From assembly GCF_029867415.1 (NCBI RefSeq), contig NW_026705444.1, positions 372,001 to 436,000 on the forward strand: a stretch of 64,000 bases of DNA. Direction: 5' to 3'. The position numbers and the translations under genes were made by a program. Below, piece after piece: positions 52,130 to 63,827 of this stretch. The stretch's first letter is position 1, and every line of letters begins with the position of its first letter. The DNA is from Vicia villosa. Its lineage: Eukaryota; Streptophyta; Magnoliopsida; Fabales; Fabaceae. The notes beneath the pieces were generated by a model that saw only the letters and a list, made by a program, of their open reading frames with translations, ran no database searches and was not told the origin of the DNA.

Positions 52130-52741
52130 ACTGCTGTTGATTTAAGGGAAAAAGATGCAGAGGAAAATATTTAAGGTATTGAGAATCCCATAGTTCAGCA
52201 TGAGAAATCACCATTGGTTGGAGGGGACACTGGTGTTAATTGAAAGGGTAAAGTAGCGGTTGTCTTGTAAGAGGATGATCACATCTATATATCTTCTGAC
52301 AGCAAAAGGTAAAATGGAAAAATACATTATGCAACTTGGTAGTTACTGTAGGATATTTATGTGTTTGTGAAGCAAATATGTTAGCTTAAGCATGCATTCC
52401 TGGTCTTTTGCTTGAATGTAGGTTTGTTGAACCCATAATACATATAGAAGAAGACGAGAGTTGGAGCAGGGTGGTTAAAGATCCGATCACTATGAGCAAG
52501 CAACTGCTGGTGAACAAAATAAAATTGGTTAGGTATGACTATATTTTATTGAAAACATTAAACGCTTAATGAGTGTTTTGTATAAATATGCAGCAAATAC
52601 CGGTACGTGTGATAAGAAGATGCATATTCGAAGCACAGACTTCCATTGTGCTGTATGATACAGACAAGCGTAGAAGCTATGCTTGCGTGATAAGAAAGAG
52701 GTCGGATAAGGAAGAAATGTATCTTACTGCTGGGTGGCATG
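52130..52741 (+). pseudogene. B3-domain-like gene remnant
   Basis: Three exon-like blocks with GT/AG borders. The first ends at 52308 (EDDHIYISSDSK). The second is 52422-52527 (FVEPIIHIEEDESWSRVVKD...). The third runs 52594-52741 (QIPVRVIRRCIFEAQTSIVLYDTDKRR, then EMYLTAGWH). The last block resembles the second half of a plant B3 DNA-binding domain (xLxDxDGxxYxCxIRxR...YLxxGWxxFV). The first block contains three in-frame stops, and the LTR at 52742 cuts the domain at GWH. It is inferred to be a dead host gene; B3 identity rests on motif memory only. 51684-52130 holds only a short frame (51864-52106) with a GPISLQGG repeat. Confidence 0.4.
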
Positions 52742-53400
52742 TGTAACATCCCGATTTTTCTATTTTATTTATTTATTTATTTAAATAATTATTTTATTAG
52801 TAGTTATTTATTAAATTATAACTTGGTCTGATAATTATTTAATTATGTATTAATGGGTAAATTATGCTATTTAGAATTCTTGGTAGAATAATGATTAAAT
52901 AGCTATTGGGCCTAATTAGTAGAAGTAATAAGTAATAAGGGGGTGTAAGAGATGCTAAGCCCATTAGTTGAGAAAGATAGTAAGAGTGGGATGAGGTTAT
53001 TCTCATAAAATTCATCTGGTAAAAGAAAAAAGGGAGAACACAAGAGAAGAGAAAGAGGAGTATATAGAAAAAGAAGGGAAACCTAGAAGAGGAATCTTCA
53101 AGAGGTAAGGGGGAGAATCCTTATTATTATGGGTATTGTATGGTATGAAATGGATAGTTTGTATGCTTAGGATTCTTCATCTCTTTATTTCATAACTTTC
53201 AAAATGTTAGGATTTGGGTAGAATCCATAAAATTGGGTGATTTAATCATGTTTTGTGTTGTTATGTTAATAACCCATGGTAGAAGTATGATTAGAGACCC
53301 TTATATGCATGATTTTTGGTGGTTTGGTTGGGTTTATTTGGTTTAAAACGGATTTTGGAAATGCTGTCAAAAATGGGTTCTTCTTCCAAATATCATTAGA

Positions 53401-53460
53401 GGCCGCGTCGAGTCGGCAGAGCGTGCTTAGCGCCGAAACGGGCGCGTAGCGCGGCGTGTT
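53401..53460 (+). other. GC-rich CG-motif block in LTR C
   Basis: A GC-rich island with CGTCGAGTCGG, GCGCC-GAAACG-GGCGC (5-bp stem) and GCGCGGCG inside AT-rich LTR. It lies about 340 bp after the TATA box, the same place as the palindrome clusters of LTRs A and B. Confidence 0.6.
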
Positions 53461-54137
53461 ATGTAATTTTATGATTTTTTATTCTTAGACTTGGGATCCT
53501 GTATGCTTGTGATTTAAGATGGATTTTCATGTGTTTTAATAATTTATTCAATGATGTTTGGATAGACTTTGAATCGAAAATGAATTTGTACATGTTATTC
53601 GATTTTGGTATATGTATATGATGTTTTGGTGAATGGTGTGAATAACATGAATTGGCTTGTGTGCTATATGTTATGTGTAATCAATAAATTCTATGTGTAT
53701 TCCTTATTGATGGTAAATGTGTGTTGTTCAACATTTTGGTGGATAATTCGAATATGGAAAATTATTGTGATATGCTTGGATAATTAAGGCTGTGTGATAA
53801 TCTTAATTGCATATATTGTGAATTTGTTGCACATGCATTCATGGGGAGATGATACTTCGGTTTGGGCTTTGATCATGTTTGAGGGCTATGGTCTTGTCCA
53901 GATCGCAAGCGTGACTCTGGTTCTTGAATATGGAATCGAGAGCGGTGAGCTTGCTGTTCACATTGGTACCACATGTATGAGTCACATTAATTGCATTTGG
54001 AGTCACAATGGTTTCTATGTGATGTTTGAATTATTGTGTTCTTATGTGATAATTGGAAATTTGTGCTATGTGCAATATTTGTGGAACACATTTAAATTAT
54101 GAAATGTGATGAATTGTTGGATTATTTGTATACTATA

Positions 54138-55970
54138 TGTAACACCTTTCTAAACCCCACGAAAAATTAACAATAATCAGAGTAAAATATGAAAAAGGGT
54201 ATTACAACTCCATAAAATAAACAAACATTCATGTCATGCCATAAAAGAAATGATAAACCAAAATTATTCAGATAACATGTTAACACAGCGGAATATTCTT
54301 AACGTCTGAATAATTAAACATCTAGAGTCAGAGACTCATAATTCAACCATAAAACAAATAGCCAAAAACAAGAGTTAATCAGGCAACTCTATATAACGTC
54401 CCTAGTGTTACGCGACTAGAGCATGAGACAGACCCAACTGACTCAAACGGTTTACTCTACGAGCTAATCCTCACAAGGCACAGGAGCTAGTCCTCAATCT
54501 GAAAAATATCAACAGTAAGGGTGAGTCTCATTCACATTTAACCAATGTTATAAGATATAAATAATAAAATATCAATCACATATTATTCACCCAATTACGG
54601 TTACGATCAGATTCACAACAACACAATCAGCATGTATTATAACATTGGACAATCTTCCATTCATGTTATAATATCACAAGTAGCCTAATGCAATGCAACT
54701 ATATACATGTGGTACCAAACATGGGATAACTCATCTCACCGATCCACCACCATAATGATTCGGCTACTTCTCTCACTAATTCCATGCAATGGGAATTAGC
54801 TACCGCTGTCCCACCACCATAAGGGATACATCCCACAACATGATTATGAAATGCATGCATCACATACAGCATGCTAGTCATCAACACCAATCAACTGAAT
54901 ATCATAATCATCAACCAACGCAACAATCAATAGCCACACACAGTTATGCTATTTCTCAACCATAACAAACATATATTTTACATCAACAATATACGTATAT
55001 CAATCACTAGTTACAACCACGACATCAAAACAGATAAAACATTCACCAATGTACCTGTACGCATAAACCATCACAACCAAATAAAATCGAGTGTTTTAAA
55101 ATAAAATCGAGTCACAACTCAAAACACCATTTTATTGTATAAATCATTTAATTAGCTTTGTCGTGCTCGAAACGGCGCCAAAATCTGACTTACGGTTTGA
55201 AACATATATTTTAGAAAATAAAATATATTTTTTTTCAAAAGCATCAGTGGTAATCACCCACGCTGTTTTTAGTATGGGTAATCGGTTACTGCCCTTTCGG
55301 TAACCGATTACCGACTCACAAAATGCCATTTCTGCTGTTTTTACCATGAGTAATCGATTACCCCCCCCCCCTATGGTAACCGATTACTTCGAGTCTGCAA
55401 CCCAAAATCACCATTTTCACAACACCTGCATCACTTCCAAACGTACCATAACGTATTCCAACATCAAACAGCATCAACAAACACAATTTGGCATGTTTAT
55501 AACTCATTTCAAACATCCAATTACTACCATACACAATCAATGCAAATAATTCAACAATTCTCCCAAACCTAACATCCTAAAACCTAAACATAACCCAATT
55601 GATACAAACAACATGCTCAATCTATCCTATTATCTGTAATCCCATAATAGAAGTTAAACGGAAGAGCCCCTCCTTAACTGAAGGTTGATTCTTCGTTCTT
55701 CCTCTCTTCGCACTTCCTCGTTTCTCTGCTCTTTCACGTTCAAACTTCTCTTCTCTTTTGGTTCTATTTTTACAAATCCTTCTCTTTTTCTATTTTATAA
55801 AAATAAGTTTATTATTAGAAATGGGCTTCACAAGTGACACCCCTCCTTCTACTAAAAGCAACACTGGCCCATTAGCCTTATTACTCCATTTTTCTCAAAC
55901 AACTCAAATAATTCTAATATTTAATCCGAAAATCAATTAAATCAAATAAAGAATTTTATGAGGTGTTACA
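54138..55970 (-). mobile_element. Solo Tekay-like LTR B
   Basis: 1,833 bp, TGTAACACC...GGTGTTACA, flanked by CTATA at 54133-54137 and 55971-55975. The sense (minus) strand shares blocks with LTRs A and C (AATAAGG...GGGCC...AAGCCCATT). A TATA-like TTTTATAAAATAG lies near 55786-55800. No coding frame is meaningful. Confidence 0.88.
55278..55387. other. Paired GTAATCGATTAC palindromes in solo LTR B
   Basis: GTAATCGGTTAC (55278), GTAACCGATTAC (55300), GTAATCGATTAC (55350) and GTAACCGATTAC (55376), spaced 22, 50 and 26 bp. The first two are exact reverse complements and can form a 12-bp stem. The 26-bp gap contains a C run. Confidence 0.85.
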
Positions 55971-56196
55971 CTATACTCATTGTTCATATTATATATACTT
56001 ATAATGATGTGAATTCTCACCTTTCTGTTTGAATGATGTTCTATGCGACATCGCAAAGGTTCGGACAAGTAGTTGTACTTGCACGAGTATTAGCCGAGGA
56101 GCTTGTTAGGTTAATTTGTTTTGATTAGGTAGTGGGTCGATGCTCTGGTCATGTAACACTGGGGGTATTTGAACTCATGTTTGTTGTTTTGAGTTA

Positions 56197-56200
<4 letters not shown>

Positions 56201-56238
<38 letters not shown>
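56201..56238. repeat. (TA)n microsatellite
   Basis: Nineteen TA units within LTR C. Confidence 0.97.
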
Positions 56239-56239
<1 letters not shown>

Positions 56240-57859
56240 TCTTAGTTAACATTTTATTCGGATATATTGTGTTAACTGGCCTTGGAGCCTATGTTTGAAT
56301 TCTTATGACATATTTATGATGTGATAATGTCATTATGTTGGTAGATGATTATAGTATGGGATATGATCATTGAATTGCTTGAGAAAATATTATTCTGTTG
56401 TGTTGTACCCCAATTTTTGACTCTGAGATCCCACATCATTTTGAGAATAGTGTGATCATCATCATCATTACCATCATTGTTCATATATCATTTACTAACA
56501 AAAAATATACAAAAAACAGAGATTGTATTTTGATTGTTGCTTGTTTCCTAAGGTAGGTGACTAATCAGGAGACTCAGGTAAATTAGGGTTTTGAAGCTCA
56601 CAAAAGATCTCAATCATTATCATGGGCTCAAATGATTCCCATTGTCAAAGTCAAAGTCCAAGAGTGGCTCAATTCAAGATCAACAACTCTCAGTTTCATC
56701 TGATGCATAAATTAGGGTTTTTGACCTAATTCTCTTGGAGGGTTGACTTTTAATCAGGACATGACTCCATGACCCAAATCATGACTCAAGAATCTCCAAT
56801 ACCTCATGTTAATCCACCCATATCATTCATTTTATTGGGAGAGCTTGATTAAATTGATATCTACACAAGTGCAATTCATCTAAAATAGTCAACTGTTCCA
56901 AACTGCCTTTGACTTTTCAGAAATTTGGTCAACTATGGACTTTTTAATATCAAAATCATGAATATATTATTATTTAAGTAATTTGATCAAGAAAAATCAA
57001 AGAAATCAATCATGAATCAAAAAGTCAACAAAAGTCAAAATCGGAAAATTTAGAATTTTCAAAGTGTTTTATGCATACAAGGCGCCCATTTGTGACATCA
57101 AGATCCAAGAGGAATTTGGAAAAAGTTCAAACATGAAAGTCATGGATCTTGATCAAAGCTACAACTTTGTCACATATAACTTTTTTCCAAAAAATCAACC
57201 ATTTGGAAGTTATGGGCTCATGAAGTTTCATACAAAAGACTTAGAAAATTTATTAAGTGTTTTAACCTAGATTTCTTCCAACTTTGTGACCAATTTTCAC
57301 CAAGATGCAAAATGAATTTGAGGGAGCTTCCAACACCAAAGTTGTAGTACATGTTACAAGCTTTCCAAAGATTGCTATAGCATAGAAATCCAATGCTTGA
57401 GATAAGAGATATGGATTTATGCATATGGCATCACAACACTTGCAAATCCATTTCAAATCTGCATAATCCTTGCTTGAAGACCCTCTTGCTTGTTCTAAAC
57501 ACCATAATCAGAGGATTACACTTGCTTTTGAGCTATTATCCAATTGCTTTGATCATTGCCCATTAAATCATTCCATTTCAAGCATAAAGATATGACTTCC
57601 ATTCTTGTGAAGTGGCTTTAACCACCAATAACTCTTGCTTGGAGCCAATACATTGTTTATTCTGCACCATAAGCAAACCAAAACTAACAACCAACACTCT
57701 AGAACTAAAAATAATCACCCTACACCATGTTTAAAGCAAGTGCAAGTACCATGGAGACCATAACTTTATCCTTTCTTCACAAACAAGCAAAGTGACACAA
57801 ATTGGGCATGGGAACTCCAAATGATTTGATTCCTTCCCCCACAAACCCTAATATTGGCC

Positions 57860-57867
57860 TATAAATT
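57860..57867 (+). promoter_or_regulatory. TATA box of the second Tat-type LTR
   Basis: GGCCTATAAATTGAGGG, about 1,457 bp into the LTR, matching the location of the box at 49513. Confidence 0.6.
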
Positions 57868-58858
57868 GAGGGCCTTGCCTTAGAAATCAAACACACCTTA
57901 ATTCTCAAACTCACCCTCTCATCCAAAAATCTCAAAATCGGTCATTTGCATAAACTTGGTCATTTTGAATTCTAAGCTCGTTCAGTGTCAAACAAGCATT
58001 CAAACATCATCCATACACTTCATAGAAGTTGTAGTAATCATCACATTGCATCTGTAACCACAGTTTCACTACCCTCCATTTTCACTTTCACCATTTGCAC
58101 ATAGAATCGAGTTGAGCTACACAAGCTATCTTAAACTCTTTTAAGCATTCAAACACATCATATACCACCTATAGAAGCTTTCCAAAAACTTGCTTCACAT
58201 CTGTAATCATAGAATCAACATTCATCATTTGCATTTGGCTCCGTTGCAGTTGAGATCAGGTAAGAAGTTTCAGGAGGTCTCAATCCATTCTAAGCACATC
58301 AATACATTCCTTGAGGATCAGGGAAGCTATCTGGTTCATCAAACCAGTTTTGTAATATCTCCAACACATGTTTCAATTTCCAGTTTCTGAGGTAATATTT
58401 CCAAACTTGAACTCTATGATTAAGGTATCATTTTTTACAAAACCCGATTCTATCTTGTTTAGAATCATGCGAGTATCGAAAGCCCTTTGGTTGTGTCCGT
58501 TTATTCATCATGTAGATCATTTAATTTTGTTTTGAATGATTATGGTTTATAACTTGTTATTGGAAATTAGAGAGTTATAGTTAAAATCAATGAACAAATG
58601 ATACGTGGTTAGGTTAAATTCATATTGATGATACTATGTTCCCTTAAACCAACTCTCCTTTAGGGTTTGGCTTTTAATCAATCTTAAAATCAATTAGGTT
58701 TAGGTGTGCATCCAAACCCTAATTTGAAACTCCTTTGATCCTTAGCTTTATCATGTTGATATAACTTGTAGCTTTGATTTTATTTTCCCACTTCTATACT
58801 TGTATATATACTTGTTGATTTTTATCCTTGTACATTTATATTTTGCTTATAGTATTAC

Positions 58859-58861
<3 letters not shown>

Positions 58862-58921
<60 letters not shown>
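58862..58921. repeat. Compound (GT)n(AT)n microsatellite
   Basis: About fourteen GT units pass directly into about sixteen AT units beside the MITE. Confidence 0.97.
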
Positions 58922-58926
<5 letters not shown>

Positions 58927-59107
58927 AGCATATCAAGTGAGAACATTTTATAATGAGAGATGAGAGGAATGAATATCAACCATTGGATTCATCAAGAGAG
59001 AGAAATTAATAGCCACATTAATGCATTAACATTCTCTCTTGATGAATCCAATGGCTGATATTCATTCCTCTCATCTCTCATTATAAAATGCTCTCACTTG
59101 ATATGCT

Positions 59108-59112
<5 letters not shown>
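58922..59112. mobile_element. Foldback MITE in a TA microsatellite
   Basis: About 190 bp, TAGGGAGCATATCAAG...CTTGATATGCTCCCTA. The inverted repeats are about 80 bp with a few mismatches around a short AT-rich centre. TA repeats on both sides hide the target duplication, so the superfamily is not assigned. It has no coding capacity. Confidence 0.85.

Positions 59113-59171
<59 letters not shown>
59113..59171. repeat. (TA)n microsatellite
   Basis: About thirty TA units immediately after the MITE. Confidence 0.97.
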
Positions 59172-59175
<4 letters not shown>

Positions 59176-59280
59176 TACTAACCCATATGCATGAGATATT
59201 TTCTATCTATCATTCATACATGAAATGATCTTGAGGTATGATATCCTTTTGTCCATCATCATTTACATTTGAGTCTTATG

Positions 59281-60875
59281 TGTTAGACGCTGGCCTAAGG
59301 ATCTAGAGGGGGGGGGTGAATAGATCCTACACAGTTTTTCCGGGATTATTACAGACTATAGCGAAAGCGGTTCTGAATCGACTTGCGTCTATTCCGGACC
59401 GCTATTGCAAAGGGTTATATGTGTTACAAAACCACAAAATAGTTGAAATCACAGATAAAGAGATATGCTATCGAATCAATACGTGTCACAACTGAATATC
59501 AATTAACTTCTAGATTGACAAACTTTGATTTGCAATGCAGTAAGGTGGATTAAGCAAATAGACAAACACTTGGTGACAATATTCAAATTGATGCTAATTC
59601 AAGATGTGGTGAATTGTGATGTTTATACAGAACTTTTAATTCACAATTTTAACACTTGAATCATTGATCAATTTAGCAATTATACCAATCATGAACAGAA
59701 TGTAAAGGAAAAGATAAAAGCGATAAGAACACGATATTTGTTTAGGCAGTTCGTCGACCGTCCTCGCTACGACTACGTCTGCCCCCAATTCCAAATTGAA
59801 ATTGGGAAAACTTTCATTAATGTTGAAAGCAGTTTATACAAAGAAGATAACAAAGCGATAAACGATAAACCAATTATGTCGATCCTTTGAATCTTCTTCC
59901 CCCTTAATCTTGAGCAAGATCAAGGTTATCCAAGAGCTTCACTTTGATTCCCTTCTGCAGTGTCTTGATTCCTTGAACTCCCCGTTCCTCAATCGTTACA
60001 CTCAGCCGAATCCTCAATGAACGCCTCTTGATAAAAACCCCCAAGAACCACCCGTCGTGGAGGACAAAACCCGCAGATTTTATTCACCAACAAACCCCAC
60101 AAACCTTCACCCACTAGGAATCTTCAATTCCGTTCCATGGACGTTATCGAACTCATCACTAACCCGCAACGCAAGAATGATTATGTGTAATTGTGTTGGA
60201 GATGACGAAGAACGAAGATGAGAAGCGTTTGTGTATCTTTCAGTCGTTGGTGTTGATGAATAATTAATCCTTGCACAATATATATGATTGCATAACAGTT
60301 GGAGCCAAGAGTAACTGAATTTTGGACTTTCTTGATCAGTTAGGTCGACCTGTTGACGAGTTTAGGTCGACCTAGCAGAAGTGCCTTTGTTTTGCTTCCA
60401 GTTAGGTCGACCTGTTGTAGAGCTTAGGTCGACCTAGCAGTGCTTGCAGAATTATGCTCCCAGTTAGGTCGACCTGTTGAAGGAGTGGGTCGACCAGAAT
60501 CCTCTTCTGATGCGTTCTGGGAACAATTTCTTAGATTAGGTCGACCTAGTTGTCATGTAGGTCGACCTAGCAGACTGATATGGAGATTTCTTCATTTTAG
60601 GTCGACCTAAATGATCTGTGAGTCGACCTAGCAGAAGTATATGGATTTTTCTCCATTTTAGGTCGACCTGGGTTGACAGTAGGTCGACCTAACTGCTGAT
60701 TTTCTGCATTCTTCTTGTTCAGCTTGTGTTGAGTCGACCTATATGCATAGTAGATCATCCTGTGCTTTCATGAGTGATCACTGCTTTGCTTTTCTGATTC
60801 CGCCTTGTTTGATTGAGTGCTCATTTGAGTTTGCCATAAATCAAAAACATCTTTGAGTGTAATCTTGTATTCACA
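59281..60875 (-). repeat. 3' LTR of the copia element
   Basis: 1,595 bp; the minus strand starts TGTGAATACAAG and ends CTAACA. It contains a GTCGAC array at 60344-60738, a possible TATA (CATATATATTG) near 60278-60290 and a G run with GGTGAATAG near the end. Confidence 0.85.
60344..60738. other. Thirteen GTCGAC palindromes in regular pairs
   Basis: Sites at 60344, 60366, 60406, 60428, 60468, 60489, 60540, 60561, 60601, 60622, 60662, 60683 and 60733. Most extend to TAGGTCGACCTA or close variants. Spacings are 22, 40, 22, 40, 21, 51, 21, 40, 21, 40, 21, 50. Confidence 0.92.
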
Positions 60876-60889
60876 TACTCCCCCTTTTT
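60876..60889 (-). other. Polypurine tract of the copia element
   Basis: Minus strand AAAAAGGGGGAGTA directly precedes the 3' LTR. Confidence 0.85.
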
Positions 60890-61345
60890 GATGATGGCAA
60901 ACCAATAGTCAAAGCTTTGGTAGAAAGTGATAAAGACTCAACAAGGCTCCCCCGTACATCCAGCATCTATTGCATCTATCTCCCCCTTTGACAACATCAA
61001 AAAGAGAAACAAAGAAACAGAGTAGGAGAGTAACAAGAGAAACATAGATAAAACTCGAGCATGCATAGTCGGATATTAAAATGAAACACATACAAGAGCA
61101 AGAGATATATGTGTATAAAGCCACTATAAGCATGTTAATTGATAGCATATTACAGTATCAATGAAATTTTTGGAAGTGAACAATAAACATGTTACCGTCT
61201 TCTCAGTGTATATGTGACACGGTTCATGGAAGTCCTTCGTCATTGACTTGATAAAGAGCTACCTTTAAGAAATGATGTTAGCTTGAGATTAAACAATATA
61301 TATAGAAATAAAGTAAAGGAATAACTTTAGGAGGAATAAGCGTAG

Positions 61346-63143
61346 TTAGCCCAAATTAGAGATATCTAGTATCCCTAATTCCCTACGAATATCGAAGTGT
61401 TGCTCCGTTGCTAGAGGTTTGGTGAAAATGTCGGCTAGTTGCTTCTTGCTTTCTATATGTTCAAGTGTAACGTCTCCTTTCTCTACATGATCTCTTAGGA
61501 AGTGATGCCTTATTTCAATATGTTTGGTTCGTGAGTGTAGGACAGGATTCTTGCTTAAGTTTATTGCACTTGTGTTGTCGCACATGATAGGTATGTGATC
61601 AAGCTTGATGCCAAAGTCAAGAAGTTGTTGTTTGAGCCATAATATCTGTGCACAACAGCTTCCTGCAGCTACATATTCTGCCTCAGCAGTAGATAATGCA
61701 ACCGATACTTGTTTCTTACTATGCCAACTTATCAATGAATTTGAGAAAAGATGACATGTTCCACTGGTACTTTTTCTGTCGGATTTGCAGCCAGCAAAAT
61801 CTGAGTCCGAGAATCCTACCAAGTGACAATCATTTCCGTTTGGATACCATAGACCATAAGTAGTAGTTCCACGTAAATAGCGCAGAATTCTTTTGACAGC
61901 CTTGAGGTGAGATTCTTTTGGACAAGATTGATATCTTGCACACATACACACACTAAACATAATGTCCGGTCTTGAGGCGGTAAGATATAATAGTGAACCT
62001 ATCATACCTCGGTACAGTTTTACATCAACCTCTTTACCTTTCTCATCTTTGTCTAGGTTTGTGTTTGTTGCCATAGGTGTGTTGATCTCTTTTGCCTCAC
62101 TCATTCCAAATCTCTTGAGCAGCTCTGTACAATATTTCGTTTGACTCACAAACGTTCCATGACTGAGTTGCTTGATTTGTAGGCCAAGGAAGAAGTTTAG
62201 TTCACCCATGAGACTCATCTCAAATTCACTCTGCATAAGCTTAGAGAAGTCTTTGACAAGTTTTGCATTAGTCGATCCAAATATAATATCATCTACATAT
62301 ACTTGAACTAAGAGAACATCTTTATCCTTTCGTTTAATAAAAAGAGTAGTGTCAACTTTACCTCTAGAGTATCCTTGACGAAGAAGAAATTTACTCAATC
62401 TTTCGTACCAAGCCCGAGGGGCTTGTTTAAGACCATAAAGAGCACGTTTCAGCTTATAAACATGAGTAGGATACATGTAATTCTCAAAGCCAGGTGGCTG
62501 AGCAACATAGACTTCTTCATTTATGTAGCCATTTAGAAAGGCACTTTTAACATCCATTTGGAATAGTTTGAAGTCTTTTGAACTAGCATAGGCAAGCAAG
62601 AGACGAATTGCTTCGAGACGTGCTACAGGAGCGTACGTCTCTTCATAGTCAATACCTTCCTCTTGATTATAACCTTGGGCAACTAATCTAGCCTTGTTTC
62701 TAGTAATAACGCCGTTTTCATCAAGTTTGTTACGAAAAACCCATCTAGTCCCGATTACTTGATGATCTCCCGGATGAGGGACTAAATCCCAAACATCATT
62801 CCGTTTAAATTGGTTTAATTCTTCTTGCATGGCCATTAGCCAATGCTCATCAAGTAATGCGTCCTTAGCGTTTTTCGGCTCAACTTGTGAAACAAAACCA
62901 AAATGATGACAGAAGTTACTTATCCTTGATCGTGTTGTAACGCCTTTTGAGATGTCTCCTATTATATTGTCAATTGGATGATCTTTGACATTTGTCCAAG
63001 CCTTTGGAAGTTCTTCATTATTAGAGATGCTTTCCTCTTTATGTTCATCATGAGACTCATCTTTCTCTTTCTCAGCATCTTTCTTTACAATACTTTCATT
63101 TTCGTCTTCCTTATCTCGGACAATGTCTTCAGTGGATGGACCT
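61346..63143 (-). CDS. pol: Copia pol: reverse transcriptase and RNase H (5' end missing)
   Basis: Open from the break at 63143 to TAA at 61346, about 598 residues. A Met at 62836 is internal. The first about 70 residues are an acidic linker ([20 protein letters not shown]), then [19 protein letters not shown], the usual entry to copia RT. RT motifs: [25 protein letters not shown] cut by domain border, [18 protein letters not shown] and catalytic YVDDIIFG. The RNase H part has [42 protein letters not shown] and [11 protein letters not shown]. It ends ADIFTKPL...GILDISNLG. No stop or frameshift is seen. Gag, protease and integrase lie outside the window. Confidence 0.94.
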
Positions 63144-63391
63144 TGTCATACCCCAAAATTTGCCCACATTTTCAAAAAAAAAGAAGAAAAACAATTCGAA
63201 ATTATTTTCAAAATTGGATTTTTATAAAATCTTGGATTCATTTACATTGACATCCTGAATTTTATAAATATTCGATTTAAAGTCTTTTTTTAAATATAAT
63301 AGTTTACTCTTAAATTATTTATATTTTAAATAGCAAAATGCTGGCCGATACTTCATACATTTTCAATTGGCTTTTTATTTCGAACAAATAA

Positions 63392-63465
63392 TATAGCATA
63401 GTTGGTAAGGAGGTGAGGTTTGCAAAGTACAAAGTCTCGGGTTCAAATCCCACTTCTAACACTTT
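63392..63465 (+). other. tRNA-like sequence with A and B boxes
   Basis: TAGCATAGTTGGTAAGGAG (A-box-like) and GGGTTCAAATCCC (B box, T arm of at least three pairs), about 34 nt apart. There is no good acceptor stem. Probably a tRNA-derived SINE remnant or tRNA pseudogene. It is in sense orientation in the LTR. Confidence 0.5.
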
Positions 63466-63818
63466 CTTCTTTTATTTTGTTTCTAACTAAAGTTTTAATT
63501 TTGTTTTCATTTATATTAAAAAAAATCACAAAAATAAGTTTTTTTATTATTTAAATTAAATTTTCATTTTTTAAATTACGCATTTTAAAAAAATAATAAT
63601 AATATTTATCTTTACTTTTGTTCACTTTTTATTCAAAAATAGCATAAAAAAATAAAAATAGTAATTTTTTAATTCAAGATCATTATCATTGAGATTTTGC
63701 ATTGATTTTTTTTCTACTCTTAGGAAATAATCAAAACAAATATTTTCGTGTTAATTTTAACATTATTGCTTTTGATTTGATTTCAATTCTTTCTTTTTTT
63801 GTTAACTTGAATTTTATG

Positions 63819-63827
63819 TATAAATAG
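63819..63827 (+). promoter_or_regulatory. TATA box of the right-end Tat LTR
   Basis: TGTATAAATAGAGG is close to the plant TATA consensus, about 675 bp into the LTR. Confidence 0.65.

Larger units (their letters stand above)
52742..56403 (+). mobile_element. Tekay-like LTR C, interrupted by solo LTR B
   Basis: Starts TGTAACATCCCGATTTTTC and reads through to 54137, then 55976-56403: 1,824 bp without the insertion. A TATA-like GAGTATATAGAAAAAG lies near 53058, and a GC-rich motif block at 53401-53460. Its 3' end is lost to the Tat-type LTR starting at 56404. Short ORFs (53605-54102) are not called. Confidence 0.75.
56404..59280 (+). mobile_element. Tat-type LTR, second member, interrupted on the right
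   Basis: Starts TGTACCCCAATTTTTGAC and parallels 48067-51080 (shared GAGATCCCACA, AAAAGTCAACAAAAGTCAAAA, CCTATAAAT). Near 58860 it enters GT/AT microsatellites containing a MITE, then continues to 59280, where a copia element with expected duplication TTATG has inserted. A TATA box is at 57860. Confidence 0.72.
59281..63143 (-). mobile_element. Ty1/copia element, 3' half
   Basis: The 3' LTR (59281-60875), the polypurine tract and the RT-RNase H end of pol are present. The rest lies beyond the Tat-type LTR inserted at 63144. Spacing and motifs resemble SIRE-type elements, but the lineage is not certain. Coding is open throughout, indicating youth. 60890-61345 is 3' non-coding. Confidence 0.9.

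Noticed and set aside
54138..55970. DNA transposon with TGTAACACC...GGTGTTACA inverted ends
   Set aside because: The 5-bp duplication, TATA box and homology to two other LTRs fit a solo LTR; short inverted ends are normal for LTRs.
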